Below, one piece after another: positions 31,951 through 44,442 of a stretch of DNA of 64,000 bases. Within the stretch, counting starts at the first letter, position 1; each line of letters opens with the position of its first letter. The stretch is taken from positions 652,885-716,884 of the forward strand of contig BCLD01000007.1 of NCBI GenBank assembly GCA_001600875.1, in the 5' to 3' direction. A program made the translations under genes and the position numbers. Source of the stretch: Solicoccozyma terricola (taxonomy: Eukaryota; Basidiomycota; Tremellomycetes; Filobasidiales; Piskurozymaceae). Under the pieces are notes generated by a model, which saw only the letters and a list, made by a program, of their open reading frames with translations, did not search any database and was not told where the DNA came from.

Positions 31951-34900
31951 TTAGTTGATTACAACGCGAACAAACAGCGTGGAGAAAAGGTATTCAGACA
32001 TTTGTGCGTCCGACAGCGGGATGTAGCGGTAACCTGTACATCGTTCGGAAATCAGCAAGTATTATATAGTCGCTATCACCTCACCCACCTTGTCCCATTG
32101 TTCCCAAAGCTCCGCACCACTGAGCAATACAGACGTCATCGCCAAGCATAGGTTCATGCCTCAATTGTATCTCCAAGAAGGTCATATCGAGCAGCGCAGG
32201 AGTACATGAGAATGCCAACGAGTGTTCTTCGTTCCACATGGGATTGAAAGTATTGGCTTTGACAAGCTCCGTTCGGAAGCGCTTGGTGGTAGTAGTTGAA
32301 GATGGGCCTGACGTAAGGTTAGGCGACCTGTCTTGGCCCTGCATGAAAGCGGTTGGCGTAGGCATGTGCAGGATGACCTGGACGAAAAGTCGCATATCGT
32401 GCAGAGTCACATCCGGGAGTGTAGGTAGAAGTTGGCCAGACAGAACCTGGTGGAGACGCGGCGGTGGTCAACTTTGACAGCGCCCCTGGCCTTTTGGGAC
32501 TGCGCGGCTCACCTTCACGTCAACCTTGAATGGTTGCGCGACCCAGTCTACGTCCTTGCTCTTGGTAGTGAGTATGTCTGGCTTCAAAACGTAGCCGCAT
32601 CTGCCATTTCTAGCAAACATAGCGCTATTGATCATGAATCCGGTATCTGGTTTGGCAGTAGCGCTTTAGTAATTCTAACGCAAGGATTTCCCCAAGCTCG
32701 TCACCCACCGGAAGTTTGCCAGTTCAATGCGACCAGCTGACAGCCCATTGCCCAATATCGTTGTGGTTCGTAATTAGTGCTTGTGAGTCTCGTTCCTTGA
32801 GGATAGACTCGTGAGAGGTGAGTCCGATTATGCTTGATGAGATCGGCTGGTGCAGAGCGATAGATCTTGTTCGCCGTTTTCTCTGATACGGAAAAGATAT
32901 CCGCTGCTTGATACGTTATGAGCTTGCTAAAGCCTTGATACTTGACGCCAGCCGAATAGACCAAGAGGTCGGTTATTTCAGGAGCGATTCGAGGTCGTAT
33001 TTCCTTCGAGCCACCTAAGTTTGATACTGAATCAACAGACACTGCTCGGCGGGGCTGCCGGTTGCCGTATGAGAGTCTGTCCGACAGTGAGGCAGAAGGT
33101 GTGGACTCGTTGACAATGGAAGACACCTTGTTCGAGACCCGACCAAGGAACGTTCGAGCTGATAGTGAGTTGCGGCCTAGCACAAGATGGTGTCGGAAAT
33201 CAGTAAAAATCGGGAGGTTGGTTCGTCCCTCTCCTTACTTTCTCGATCAAGGTCTGACTCGGTAGATTCGGTGGAAGAAGATATTGTCCATGCATGAAGT
33301 TCAGAAAGCTGATCCGTAATTTCACCGACAGTCTCCTCGATGGGTCTTTTGGACTGTTGCAGATCAATTTGTCAGCGATCTGTGCATGGCTGCACCTGCG
33401 CACACTGCTCTCACCTTGAAGAGAAATCGTTGCTTCAACTGATCTGGACTAGGCAAGTTTCCGTCGTTCTCTATGGGGGCCGAAGATCTAGTGATCAGAG
33501 CATCACCAAAGACCTCCTTGAGGACCTTGACGAGCTGAACCTGTTGCTCTAGATTACAATGGACCTCTGCTGAGATGACGATCGGGTAAGGCGAAGCCAT
33601 AAATGCATATCGCTTTATGACTACGCAGACGTCGCGGACCGGGATACTGTTTGTTAATGTCTTGCCATGATAAATGACTGGCCCATCGTCACCGTTCCAA
33701 CAGTCCACTGAAGCAGAGCCAGATATATAAGTGGCGTCGCGGAGGAGGTTGGAGTTTTAGACTCACACTCGACACTTCGACAGCCGGCCAACAACGCTCG
33801 AATATACCCTTCAACTGTGCTATTTCCCTTCCACTGATGGCCCAACAGATACGTATTGTGCGAGCTGGAGATGTAATACTCCGGAAGAGGTCTTGTCATG
33901 TCCTGATGAATACGACGATTCTTGCTACTGAGGATGGCATTGTCTGGTGAAGAGAGGAATGTAGCAAAGGAGTCGTAGTTCAACGTGGGTTCAGGGCTGA
34001 CGGTTTTTCCGGTACTGCTGTCGTCTGCAGAAGTTGAGGTTAGCGCCATGAAAAGTTGATGAATCGCTTGAGGCTCAAGGTCGGACTGCACGATGATCTC
34101 ATTAGCGCTTAATCGTGACTCTAGCTCAACGCGATTCGACGTACTAGTTGCTTGTGTTTCAAAAATTCCCTGAAAGTAGCTTCATCGATCATACCATCCT
34201 TCGCCATTGAATCATACACCTCCTGGATGTCGCTTCGGTGTCGCAGTCGCTCGACAAATTCTCGAAACTCCGAACTGGAAAGGTAGCCTTTCTTGCCGTT
34301 ATCCACTTCCTGCGGATTCACAATGGAGACCTCTCAGTCATCGGATTGCATCTAGCCGGACTCCACTTGAACACTCACTTTGAAGCTTGTAATGACCAGA
34401 CCGCCTGATATTGAGGCCAATCCGATCTTTTCACACATCACTGAAACGTCTCCGAGCGAAACCTTGCCGCTCTCGTCCAGCGGTCTCTCCAAGCTCCAAG
34501 AAGCTTGTCGAGTAACAGGGATAGTCTCCAATGATCCCAATATTCCAATACAACCTTTCTCGCGGGATATCGTCTTGATCGAACCGAGCAAGGAAGCTAT
34601 CGTGTCTACCCAGAGCTTGAATGAATCCTGAGATAAGGCGAGGACGTTCAAGGTTTTCCAGCTGGATGGCCGTCGAATGTAGATGATGGATATCCACCAA
34701 TCCGCTTTGGCGATGCGTGCAGGGAGCTCTGACAGCGATGGGCGAGCTTGGGCGCCATACCGCACCTCACGGATTTGATCGACTACAACTGTGGGGCATC
34801 ATCAATATATCGTCAGCTTGTTGGAAGCAGATTTGCAAGGAGAAAGGACTTGCCTCTTCCGTCTTTTCGACTATCCCAAGTGATAACTTGGGCATCTTCA

Positions 34901-35235
34901 CTTAGGTAGCAGAACACCTGCTTGAATTTCTTATTCGTCAACTTGATCATAGGCACGCCTTGTACTAATGGCGGCGGCACCTTGAAAGAGCCTGTAGGGA
35001 TGGAGGTCATGTCGGAAGAATCGTCGCCCAGGACTTGATGACGGTGAGCGGTCACTCGCAGCGTCGGTCGAGGACGAGGTGGTGTCTGCTGACTGTCGCC
35101 CTCATCTAGTATGCCACACGTTGAGCTGACGAGGGATCGAGCGTGCACCGCAGAGTTGCAACTCCTCAACATATTTGGAATTACGCGGCGTGACGCGTAA
35201 TCCGATCTAGAATACAACTGGGCAGGTACATACAT
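31951..35235 (-). CDS. PLC1: Phosphoinositide-specific phospholipase C
   Basis: This multi-exon minus-strand gene has the delta-type order. A PH-like region (SWKTLNVLALSQDSFKLWVD) is followed by EF-hand-like helices (KKGYLSSSEFREFVERL), then the X domain with catalytic His in SSHNTYLLGHQW and ISAEVHCNLEQQ. The Y domain is at about 33183-32701 (ITDLLVYSAGVKYQGF, RVYPQGTRLTSTNYEP, YWAMGCQLVALNWQT), and a C2 domain at about 32410-31951 ends in YRYIPLSDAQMSEYLFSTLF. It hydrolyses PIP2 to IP3 and diacylglycerol at membranes. The first ATG used here (35235) lies only 30 nt from the stop of the upstream same-strand gene, so the true start may be a later Met such as 35010 (MTSIPTGSFKVPPP). Exon ends were not all resolved. 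Confidence 0.88.
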
Positions 35236-35265
35236 GACATCGCGGCAACCCTATACGTTTCTTCC

Positions 35266-38193
35266 CTAAAGGCTGTCGAAAAAAGACAGATCCTGGGCAG
35301 ACAGTCCTGCTTTACCAGCCTGAGTCCCGCTTGGCACTGCTGGTGATAGTTTCATTGCGGATTGACCCCCCGGCATTGGTGCCGGACTGGCGCTCTTCGG
35401 TCTCGAGGAAGGCGGAGGTGGTGATAATAGCCCAGGAGTACCTTTACGAGCAGTCGCCGATCCTCCGCTCGGCTCATTGGCGAAGAAGTCGAAAGAGCCA
35501 GCAGCAGGCGCTCTTGATGGCGGGGGTGCCAAAAGGGGTGGGACTGGAGAAGCAGGAGCGGGCCACCTGTCCGTCTGTTTTGCCGCAGTGTTGACGAATT
35601 GCGCTATGCTGTTCTGTTCATTTGAAGCAGAAAACGCAGCGTCTAGTCCAGAAATATGGGTGGGTTTGGGCGGTAACGCAAAATTGATCGACTCGACCGC
35701 CGGCTTGACAGCGGAACTGTACCCGTTCTGAGGCACGGTCTTGATTGATGTTCCGAAGAAGTCCCCGAAATCGTTGAATGTGCCTGCCGATGAAGCTTGG
35801 TGTACGGACTGAATGGTCGTGAAATCGCCAAAGCCATCATCGTCATCGAAACCGTGCGCCGTAGGCTTATCATTAGGCTGCACCAACGGCGGAGGTTGAG
35901 ATCGCGGTGGTGACGAAAGCGAGCTCGGCCCAGCGGCAGGTGTCGTCATACCGTCCCACAGGTCGTTCTTCGCCACCAACTTCCTGGGCATTGGTGGAGG
36001 CAAAGATGTGATGGTAGATGGCCCGTTGAAATCCAGATCAGCAAACAAATCTAATTCTTTTGCTTGTGGCTTCATTGAAACCGACACGCTGTGAGTTGAT
36101 GGCCTCTGGCTCAGAGAGGGCGGTGGAGCCAAAGCCGGGGGTAACGGAGTTGCCCTGCTATTTAGCACCTGTTCTAGCGAATTCATGTCCTCGTTCCCGC
36201 CCAACAGATCGCCGATGCCTGGTTCACGTCGAGTCGGAGGTACGGATGGCACCTCTGCCAAGAAAGAAAAGTCGTCATTCGAGAGTTGCATGTCTTGATT
36301 GGACAAGTCAACGGATGGAGAAACCGGTCGATTGCGACGAAAACGACCGAAGAATCGCCCGACTGCTGAAGGTGCCTCTTCTGACTGATATTCACCGGAT
36401 GTCCGAGCCACTGCTGGGGCTGGGGCTTGTTGAACTCGACCACTGGTAGTGGAGGGAGCGGGTGACGCAGGTCGAGATCCCAGGCTCGTGCTAGATGGTG
36501 ACATGATACCGGCAACTACCGATGGTGATACAGCGTTCACCGCAGTAGGCGTGACCTTCGAGGTCGAGGATGAGCCAGTATTTTCCGGCACTATCGTTTT
36601 GACCTCGAGCATACCACCCCCCGACGTCGTAAGCGGTATATTCTGTGCAGGCTTCCTGCCAAATATACTCCATCCAGGTTTCTGCGCCGCGCTGATCGAC
36701 AATCCCTTGGGTGCGCCAGACGAATCAGTATCCGGTTCTCCCAGCTTTGACCGAACATTCCACTCCTTCTCGAGTTGACTGATTGACATCCCAGCTCCTC
36801 CTGCGGACCGCTTGTCAGCTTGGGCGAGTAGCGAGTTGACGGCATTGATAGGTGCTTTGGCCGCTGCGTCGGAGCAGCGAGCGTATGTTTGCGTCGACTT
36901 CCAAGGTGTGAAGTATTCAAGCGTGTGGGGTTTGACAATTAGCTCCGAAGCCAGTCTGTGGGGAAACGTACGATTCAGCTTCAATCGGCTCGAACGCGGT
37001 AGGAAGCCACGAACCTGTCCCGCTTGGTGATCGTCTCTGCGTCCAACTGAGGCACCACTTCATCCCGATCTCGCTTCTTCTCGTCCTCAACAAGACTAAA
37101 AGCCTGCATGACGAGACTTGGCCATGCTTTCTCAAGTTGTCCTACGAGTTGCGTAGGCTGCGGAGACGGATAAATGAGAAAACAAGTGATCGAAATACCA
37201 TCAAGTCCGACTCACTGCTCTCGCCTCTCTCCTCTCCGCTGCACGTCTCGCACTATCCCAATCATCCTCTTTCGATTCTGATTCACGAACGATAGGGGTC
37301 ACATGAGCTTTACTTCCACCCCAAGCATCTATCTCCTCCTCATCTTCCTGTTCGGAAGCTGCAACTCCATCGCTTTCCCGAGATATACCCCAGTCATCCC
37401 CTGGTTGAGATGGTGAACCCCACGAGGCGTTTATGACGTGGTCTGGAGCAGCATCTGAGAATCCACCAAACCCTCCCTCCGATAATGATGGGGATGCCAT
37501 AGCAAGAGGGAGGGCGGTGACTAATGCGGGAGGTGTAGATGTTAAGGTTTGGAGAGGTGTTGAAGAGCGCGATTGAACTGAAGAGAATGGGTTATGATCG
37601 ATGTCGTCATCTGGAGTGATTGGGGGAAAGGATTGGTGGGAGTTTGAGCGAGGAATGTGGGAGTCGGAGTCATGGGATAGTCGGGGAGGAGCTGAAGTCG
37701 GTGAGGACGGAGAGAAATCTTGAGGTGGAAGGGGTGGAGAGTCGAGGACTACTTCCTGTGATGGTGGAATTGCATCGGGTTCCGGTGTATGCATTGGTGG
37801 AGCCACAGCATACTCCGAGTGTTCATCCTCGTCTTTACCTCCAGTCTTCGAGTCCTCCTCTACCGGCACAGGACCAGCCGCCCACGCATTCCCATCGTCC
37901 TCGTCAAGCCACCCAGATTTAGGGAGCTCCTCATCAACGTCAATTTTTCCTTCTACCTCCTCGTCTGTTGACCCCTCTTCCTTTAGTACGTTCCATTCCG
38001 TATCATCACGATCCGGCAAAGGTACTTGAGTTCCCCATGGATCGCTTACATTACTCGACCTCCTTCTTTCCAAGGGAGGAACCGTGTCTTCGTTAGCGAC
38101 GTAACCTGCCTTGAACGAGTCTGGAATCGGTAACGAGTCTGTGGGTTTGGGTGATGACCAAGTATCTTGAGATGATCCCCACGGATCGTCCAT
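35266..38193 (-). CDS. Unrecognised acidic protein with repeated Phe-Asp (DFGDF-like) motifs
   Basis: Three exons (38193-37216, 37157-37015, 36955-35266) encode 936 aa. No known catalytic domain is visible. The N-terminal third is acidic and Ser/Pro-rich, with repeated Trp-Gly segments (DDPWGSSQDTW, DDWGISRES, EIDAWGGSK). A short, possibly folded middle of about 150 residues spans exons 2 and 3 (QLVGQLEKAWPSLVMQAFSL; LIVKPHTLEYFTPW). The C-terminal half is disordered and carries many short Phe motifs: DDDGFGDF, FNDFGDFFG, LDLFADLDF, DDFSFL, SFDFFANE and a terminal LSFFDSL. Such motifs are known to bind clathrin-adaptor ear domains in proteins like aftiphilin, so a trafficking accessory role is possible, as inference only. 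No gene symbol is proposed. Confidence 0.75.
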
Positions 38194-38482
38194 TATCTAG
38201 CGACAACAGGTAGGTGAGAAAGGGAATGTAGACCGGGGCGAAACAGAAGCGATCCTCAACATCTAACTCGCTTCCACCACAATTAGCAAGAGGATGTCAT
38301 GCTCCCCTGCGCGACACGTGAAAAGGGAACCCAGTTCTCATATCATTTAAAACTACTTCTGAGATTTCCAACACGAAGGGTCTCTGATCAAGTCCCCAAT
38401 CGTCTGCTACGCTATCTTCCATTTTTTGTAATATGGTCTGACCCCAGATATCCCGGGGGTGGAACATTCGTTCGTTTTGCGA

Positions 38483-39847
38483 TTACAAATGGGAAAAGTT
38501 TGGTTTCCTCTTCTCAGCGAATGCGGCCATGCCTGTGTGTGTACAAAAGATGATAACGAGTGAATGTCAGTATTTCCATGGAATCGAGGGAGGAGATGAC
38601 GCAAGTGATAATAGGAGATATTTTAGAACAGACGACGAGACGTAAGGAGGAAAATGGAATGGAATAATAATATCTCACCTTCCTTCTGATCTTGAGTAGC
38701 GAAAAGCTGTTGGAAGAGACGGCGCTCAAGACGAAGACCCTCGGTGAGAGGAAGCTCATTAGCTATGGTCACAAGGACACCACGGGAAAAGGCAAACAAA
38801 ACACAACAAAACGAAACAAAACAAAACAAAAGAGCACGATTCCAAATCAGTTCCCGCAAAAACGCAAACCCACCCAACTTCACACCAACTCACCAGCATT
38901 AACAGCCTCTTTCCCAGCTTGAACTGCGACTCTTCCAAAGCCAGCGATCTTATCCGCCACTTTAACAGCTTCTTCCAACAATGTCTTGCCTTCGTCTCTA
39001 ACGACCCTCGAAACCAAACCCATTCTCTCGGCTTCATCAGCATTGATCCTTCTCCCAGTCAATACCATATCCATCGCAATAGGTTTCCCAACGATTTTGG
39101 TCAATCGTTGTGTTCCACCGGCACCTGGGATAATACCCAAAGTGATCTCGGGTTGACCGAAGACCGCGGTGGGTGAACATAAGAGGATATCGCACATCAT
39201 GGCGAGTTCACAACCTCCACCGAGCTGTAGGAAGGAAGGAGGGAAGGAGGGGAAGGAGGTAGGGAGGGACGAAGAGAAGTGTCAGGGACGATTGGCTTTC
39301 AAGTGCGTTTCAAGTATTGCATTATACTACTCACTGCGTAACCGGCAACTGCACCGATGATTGGCTTCCTCATGTTGGTGACACGAACCCAACTACCAAG
39401 GAAGTTGCTCTTATAAGCATCTGCGAATACCTTGTCCTTCATCTCCTTGATATCAGCACCAGCTACAGTCGTTATCCCCCATTCCAGAATTAGCTCCAAG
39501 GGCTACGCGAAATGATTTTATTTTTTTGGAGAACCCCAGGCGTACTAACCGGCAAAGACCTTTTCACCACCTGTAATGATGACAGCGCCAACACCCTCGT
39601 CGGCTTCCGCCACATCCAACTCCTTGTTCAACGCATCGAACAACGGAGTATTGAGCGCATTAAGGGCCTTTGGTCTATTCAACGTAAGAATGGTGACTGC
39701 ACCCCTACGCTCGGTAAGGACGAGTTGTTCCGTTGATGAAGCGGCGGACGACATTGCGCGGATGTAGAGGGAAGGGACGGTAGTGCGTGCGATGCGAGTG
39801 GTGGAGATGGTAGCTGAGAGAGTGCGAAGCGGAGCTGAAAGTCTCAT
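38483..39847 (-). CDS. Mitochondrial enoyl-CoA hydratase
   Basis: Five exons (39847-39550, 39462-39335, 39224-38894, 38762-38679, 38532-38483) encode 296 aa. The N-terminus (MRLSAPLRTLSATISTTRIA) is basic and Ser/Thr-rich like a mitochondrial presequence. The crotonase core shows LNRPKALNALN, AAGADIKEMKD (first oxyanion segment with A-D-I-K), AVAGYALGGGCELAMMCD, and GQPEITLGIIPGAGGTQRL with the catalytic Glu. The ending AAFAEKRKPNFSHL matches short-chain hydratases (ECHS1), which hydrate trans-2-enoyl-CoA in beta-oxidation and branched amino-acid breakdown. A longer in-frame upstream extension exists but is less likely than the presequence start. Intron 3 has an (AAAAC)n run (38797-38829). 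It is divergent from APN2. Confidence 0.92.
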
Positions 39848-40126
39848 TGGAGTGATGGGTGTGTAATGGAGGTTGACAGAGGGATGGAGGGGATGCGAAG
39901 CCTGTCGAGCTGTCTGGTGATATATAAGGGGGGAGCAGCTTGTGGAGGCCCCGCCCCCGCCCCGGCCGTGTCGTCGCGTGTGGGATAACCGAGGGGGGAG
40001 GGACACGTGACTCGAGCTGAATACAGCTCAGATCGATGCATAGGGGATGGGCGAGGGGGGCTGCATGCTGTCGCAGGTGATGTAAGAGCTCGGTCGCATA
40101 GGATCCTCCCGAGTCGCAGCTGCATC
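39848..40126. promoter_or_regulatory. Divergent promoter, enoyl-CoA hydratase / APN2
   Basis: This 279-nt interval has CACGTGA at 40004-40010, followed by CTCGAGCTGAATACAGCTC, which contains the inverted repeat GAGCTGAATACAGCTC. No TATA box is clear apart from TATATAA near 39923. Confidence 0.4.
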
Positions 40127-42788
40127 ATGCGGATTGTCACCTGGAACGTGGTGAGTCGACAACGTGTCCTGTCTGTCAGGCTGCATTCCTGATCCCATCA
40201 TATCTATTCACCACGCTGAAGAACGCGCTCAGGACCGTCCTCCCATATCGACCGTGAGTATTGTTCCACACCTCCCTCCCATCGATCGACCGTAAAGCTC
40301 ATTCCAGGCCACATGTCCACACCGCATCTCAGATGGAATGAATTACAAGACAAGTCGATCGCTGGGATGTTGGATGCTATGAATGCAGAAATCATCTGTT
40401 TTCAAGGTGAGTAAATTGCCACCCACATAGACACCACACCCTGCCCCCCCTCCTCCTCCTCCTCCTCCTCCTCCTCCTCCTCCTCCTCCTCCTCTTCCCG
40501 ACTACCGTCTGACCTGCTAAATTCACTTCCCACAGAGCACAAAGCACGCCGCGACCAAATGCCAAAACCCATGGCCGTGCCTCCCAACTACGACGCCTTC
40601 TTCTCTTTCCCTTACGGCAAAGGTGGATACTCTGGTACCTGCGTATACACCAAATCATCCTACCTCGTTCCGCTAAAAGCAGAGGAAGGTATAACCGGAT
40701 TATTGTTAGATGGACCGTCGTCTTGTGTTTTAGGGGGGAAAGGTGGGGTTGGTCTGACGAAGGAAGAGAGGATTGGAGGGTATTCGGAAAATTGGGATTG
40801 GGATGTCGTGGATGAGATTGATGGTGGACATTTCGATTTGAAAAAATTGGATATGGAGGGAAGAGCTGTTGTTTTGGATTTTGGGTGAGTTCGGAAGAAT
40901 CATGGTATGCGATCAACCCCTCACACTGGTCTGGTAACACCCTTTCACTATAAACACAGACTCTTCGTCCTCTTCAACCTCTACTGCCCAAACGAAACCA
41001 ACGAAACCCGACTCCCATACAAACTCAATTACCTATTCGCACTACAATCCCGAATAAACCACCTTCTTTCTGCAGGTCGCAACGTTATTGTCGTTGGTGA
41101 TATCAACGTATGTCATCGGCCAATCGATAATGGAGAAGGTGGAATTCAAAGAAACGCGATTGAGCATTTCAATCATCCGGCTAGGAAATGGTTCGATAAA
41201 TGGGTTTGGGATGAGAAGAGGGGGACGGGGGTTTTGCATGATGTGACTAGGGAGAAACATCCGGATAGGAAGGGGATGTTTACTTGTGAGTTTTTGGCCA
41301 AAATGGTTTCTCATATCTGGAAAAAATTAAACCTGATCAAAGGACCGGATATCATACAGGCTGGAATACCAAATTAGATGCTAGGTAGCTGCGAATGATC
41401 CGAGCATAGCGGAGGAAAAATGAAATTGAGCTAAATCACATCGTCATCGTCCAGACCCTCCAACTACGGCGCTCGGATCGACTATATCCTCGTCTCTAAA
41501 GGTCTTCTACCGTGGATAAAAGACTCGGACATCCAACCTGACATCATGGGATCAGATCATTGTCCCGTATACGTCGATCTTCACGAAACTATCACCAAAG
41601 AAGACGGAACATTACTACACCTCAAAAATCTCGTCAACCCTACACCTCGTATTCCCCTTCCTCCTGCCCTTGCCCAACTTGAAGATCCAGATCGTATCGC
41701 TCCTCCACCACCTTCATTCGCTACTCTGTTCTGGGACGAGTTCTCTGGCAAACAGCGCAGTTTGAAGGACTTCTTTGGTAAGAAGGGAGGGCCACCGCCA
41801 ATACCGAGGAACAGGTCAAGTAGTGCGAAAGTCACCGAGTCGTCCGCGCCATCATCCATAACGGCGGCGGCTGACCCTGCGGACTTGTCTGGTCTAGATG
41901 CGGTAGAAGTGGAGACTCCTTCCGCAATCGTTGACAAGCCGGGCATCTCACCGACGCCGCCGCAAGCAAACTCCGCCGTCATAGACCTGACTGAAGCATT
42001 CGAACCGAAACCAACCGCCGAGGCCCCAGTATCGAATAAGAGAGGTGCTACGAATGGTAAAGGCCCGACCAAGGCTAACATGGGCCAACGCAAACTCTCT
42101 TCCTTCTTCGGCCAAAAATCCCAAGAAGGACTTCCTGCAACAAGCACGCCGACGCCGACGAAATCGCCATCGCCATCACTTGCGCTAAAACACGAGACAC
42201 CAGATGAGCATGCCGATTATCTCTTTGCTAAGGCGCTTGCAGAGCAGGATGAAGAGGAGGGAGAGAATGATGAGACCCGCGCGGCTGAGCAAGCGGAGGT
42301 TGTCTCGACATGGTCCAACATCTTTGCCAAGAAGGTTCCACCGAAATGTCTCGTTCACGGCCTCCCGTGCAAACCTTTCGGTGAGTACCGCTTGTAAGCA
42401 GCAGATAACGTCTGCTGAACCTATCTCCTGATCACAGTCACCAAGATTCCCGGAAAGAACAAAGGCAAGAAGTTCTGGTTATGTTCAAAGTGAGTGACGT
42501 GTGCTTGCTTAGTGTCAGTTTCGCCATTGAAGTGGCTTAATTATCTCGACAGACCCGTTGGTGAAGGCTGGGACAGCGGCCGTTCGAAGCGACCAAGAGA
42601 GGAGGTCAATCACCAGTACCGATGTGATTAGTGAGTGTCACTTTGGGAAACGACGTGGGCATACGTCACTGATGACGAAAGGCTCTCCCAGCTTCTTATG
42701 GGACTCGTCTGTCAAGGAGAAAGAGCCCACCATCGGCGGCGACAAGAGCTCTCAAGCTGGGCCGGCAATGAAGAAGCGTAAAAGTTGA
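40127..42788 (+). CDS. APN2: Class II AP endonuclease
   Basis: Ten exons (40127-40150, 40222-40253, 40333-40406, 40536-40884, 40960-41285, 41360-41384, 41455-42380, 42438-42489, 42553-42630, 42692-42788) encode 660 aa. Exonuclease-endonuclease-phosphatase motifs are in order: MRIVTWNVNALR, IICFQEHKARRDQ, GRAVVLDFG, LYCPNE, VVGDINVCH, DYILVS and GSDHCPVY. Two PCNA-type boxes follow, QRSLKDFF (about 41755) and QRKLSSFF (about 42089). A C-terminal GRF zinc finger is visible as CLVHGLPC, GKKFWLCS and YRCDYFLW. This is the Apn2/APEX2 layout: abasic-site incision and 3'-end cleaning in the nucleus. The residue after the conserved WNVN is Ala instead of the usual Gly. The exon 2 acceptor is an AAG. 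Intron 3 contains a (CTC)n run. Confidence 0.94.
40449..40497. repeat. (CTC)n trinucleotide run in APN2 intron 3
   Basis: About 15 uninterrupted CTC units follow a C7 run and occupy the middle of the 129-nt intron 40407-40535. Confidence 0.9.
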
Positions 42789-42891
42789 AGGCTCGATAAC
42801 GTTGGTGATGCTATTTAACGACCTTTGACGACCAGACAAGCCTCCATGGCCCATTGCATACAGTAGAGACGTTGTACTCTCATGACAAATT

Positions 42892-44442
42892 TTAATCTGA
42901 ATCTGAACTGTCATCTAGATCCAGTCCGACATCCCTCAAGCCCTCTCCACCAAAGACTAACCCCCCGCTTTCTGCTGGAATTCCCATCCCGCTCTCACTC
43001 ATGTGCGATACGCCGTCATGAGGATGCTTTGCGCCGACCACTGGACCGAAAACAGTTTCACGCTTGGACATCTCTTGTCGAGCCTGCTCAAGTTTGATGG
43101 CTCTTCTTTCCGCTGCTTTCGCTTGGTGATCCGAGAGAAGCTTTTTGTATCTGTAAGTGTGTGCAGCGTGAGATGCTGAGACGGTGAACTCCAGATTTTG
43201 TACCTACATAGCACTTTCGTGGTCCTGCATGGGATTCCGACAACTCTTCAACATCTTATCGACTTCCTTCACCTTCTTCAAATCGTACTCGTCATTGACA
43301 TTGTCAATCGCCGCTTCAATGCTGTCCAAGATAGCTTCCAGCCTTTGCCTTGCTAGCGAGTGCGGATTGCCGATGGTCAAATCCCCTGTGTTTGGTTTCA
43401 CATCCTCGCCATCTACTTCCATCCCATTTTCCGCCTTTCCATTCGTGTCTGACGAATAGAGAATGTCCAACATCTGCGAGACGAGTTCACCATCGGCTTT
43501 TCGCATACATGCCAAGGTGATTTGAGATGGTGTATAGATGAATTCGGCATCCGAGCGACGAGAGCGAGAAACGTGGGCTTTGGCGTTGTGGTAGACCTTT
43601 GCGATGCGATTTACATCTGCGTTCGGTAGTTCCTTTTGAGGAATACGTAGGAGTCATTAGAAAGCAAGGAATAGGTGTTCAACAATGTTCCCGTAACTCA
43701 CTTGCAGCTTCAAGAACCATCCATGTAGTGCGGAGCCTACTCTTTGAACGTATACATCGAACTTGAGTTTCTGAATCACTGTGAATTCTAGATCGACAAT
43801 GTCCTCTTTCTTCAATTTTGCGAATCGGGTGATAAAGTCGTCAAGAGGGAGGACGAGATTGTTTGTCTTTCCTGCAAGAAAGAGGGCGACGGGGCTGAGA
43901 AACCGATAATGTGGTCAGCACAAATGTTAAAACGAACGAGACCGTCGAGACCCACATGATTGACTTTGGATGATAATCCATACAGCTACATTGCGTGAAG
44001 AATCGCTTCATGTAGGTCATAGCTGTTCCCTCAACGACCTCTGGAAGTGGCGGGTCAAATGCTTGAGAGCACATTGCTGATACTTGGTTGACATAGTATC
44101 GGACCAATTGTAGCTCATCTGCTGGGGAGGGGTAGGTAGGTGGATTTTTCGGCTCAACCCAGGTGCCGGCAGCTAAGCGCATTTCCTGACCGAACAAGAC
44201 GAGTTCAGAACGAGAAAATGGTGGTATTTTTATCCAAGTCTCACCCTTTCCCTTTCGATGTTGGCTGAAATCACCTCCTTGGCCTTGCCATTGATTTCTC
44301 GTCTCACTTGGTCGAGCTGTTCAGCGGAGAAGCGCCACCTTCTGTATTGACTTGATTCATGGTACGCTGTCACGCCAGGAGTCGGCTGCTGGACTGGTGG
44401 AGAATGGGAAGATTGGGAAGAGGAGGCTACAGCGTTGGTCAT
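42892..44442 (-). CDS. CCL1: Cyclin H, TFIIH kinase cyclin
   Basis: This minus-strand gene of at least five exons starts at the ATG at 44442 and stops at 42894-42892. The N-terminus contains SSQYRRWRFSAEQLDQVRRE, the HN-helix signature of cyclin H. The first cyclin fold is seen as DELQLVRYYVNQVSAMC and VEGTAMTYMKRFFTQCS with CMDYHPKSIM. The second fold runs through LPLDDFITRFAKLKKEDIVD, ELPNADVNRIAKVYHNAKAH and YTPSQITLACM. The tail is acidic with Ser/Asp (DSSDSD at the end). Cyclin H activates Cdk7/Kin28 in TFIIH, phosphorylating the RNA polymerase II C-terminal domain. Its stop lies about 100 nt from the convergent APN2 stop. Confidence 0.88.

Noticed and set aside
39848..40006. Upstream in-frame extension of the enoyl-CoA hydratase
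   Set aside because: The extension is low-complexity and the ATG at 39847 gives a typical mitochondrial presequence.
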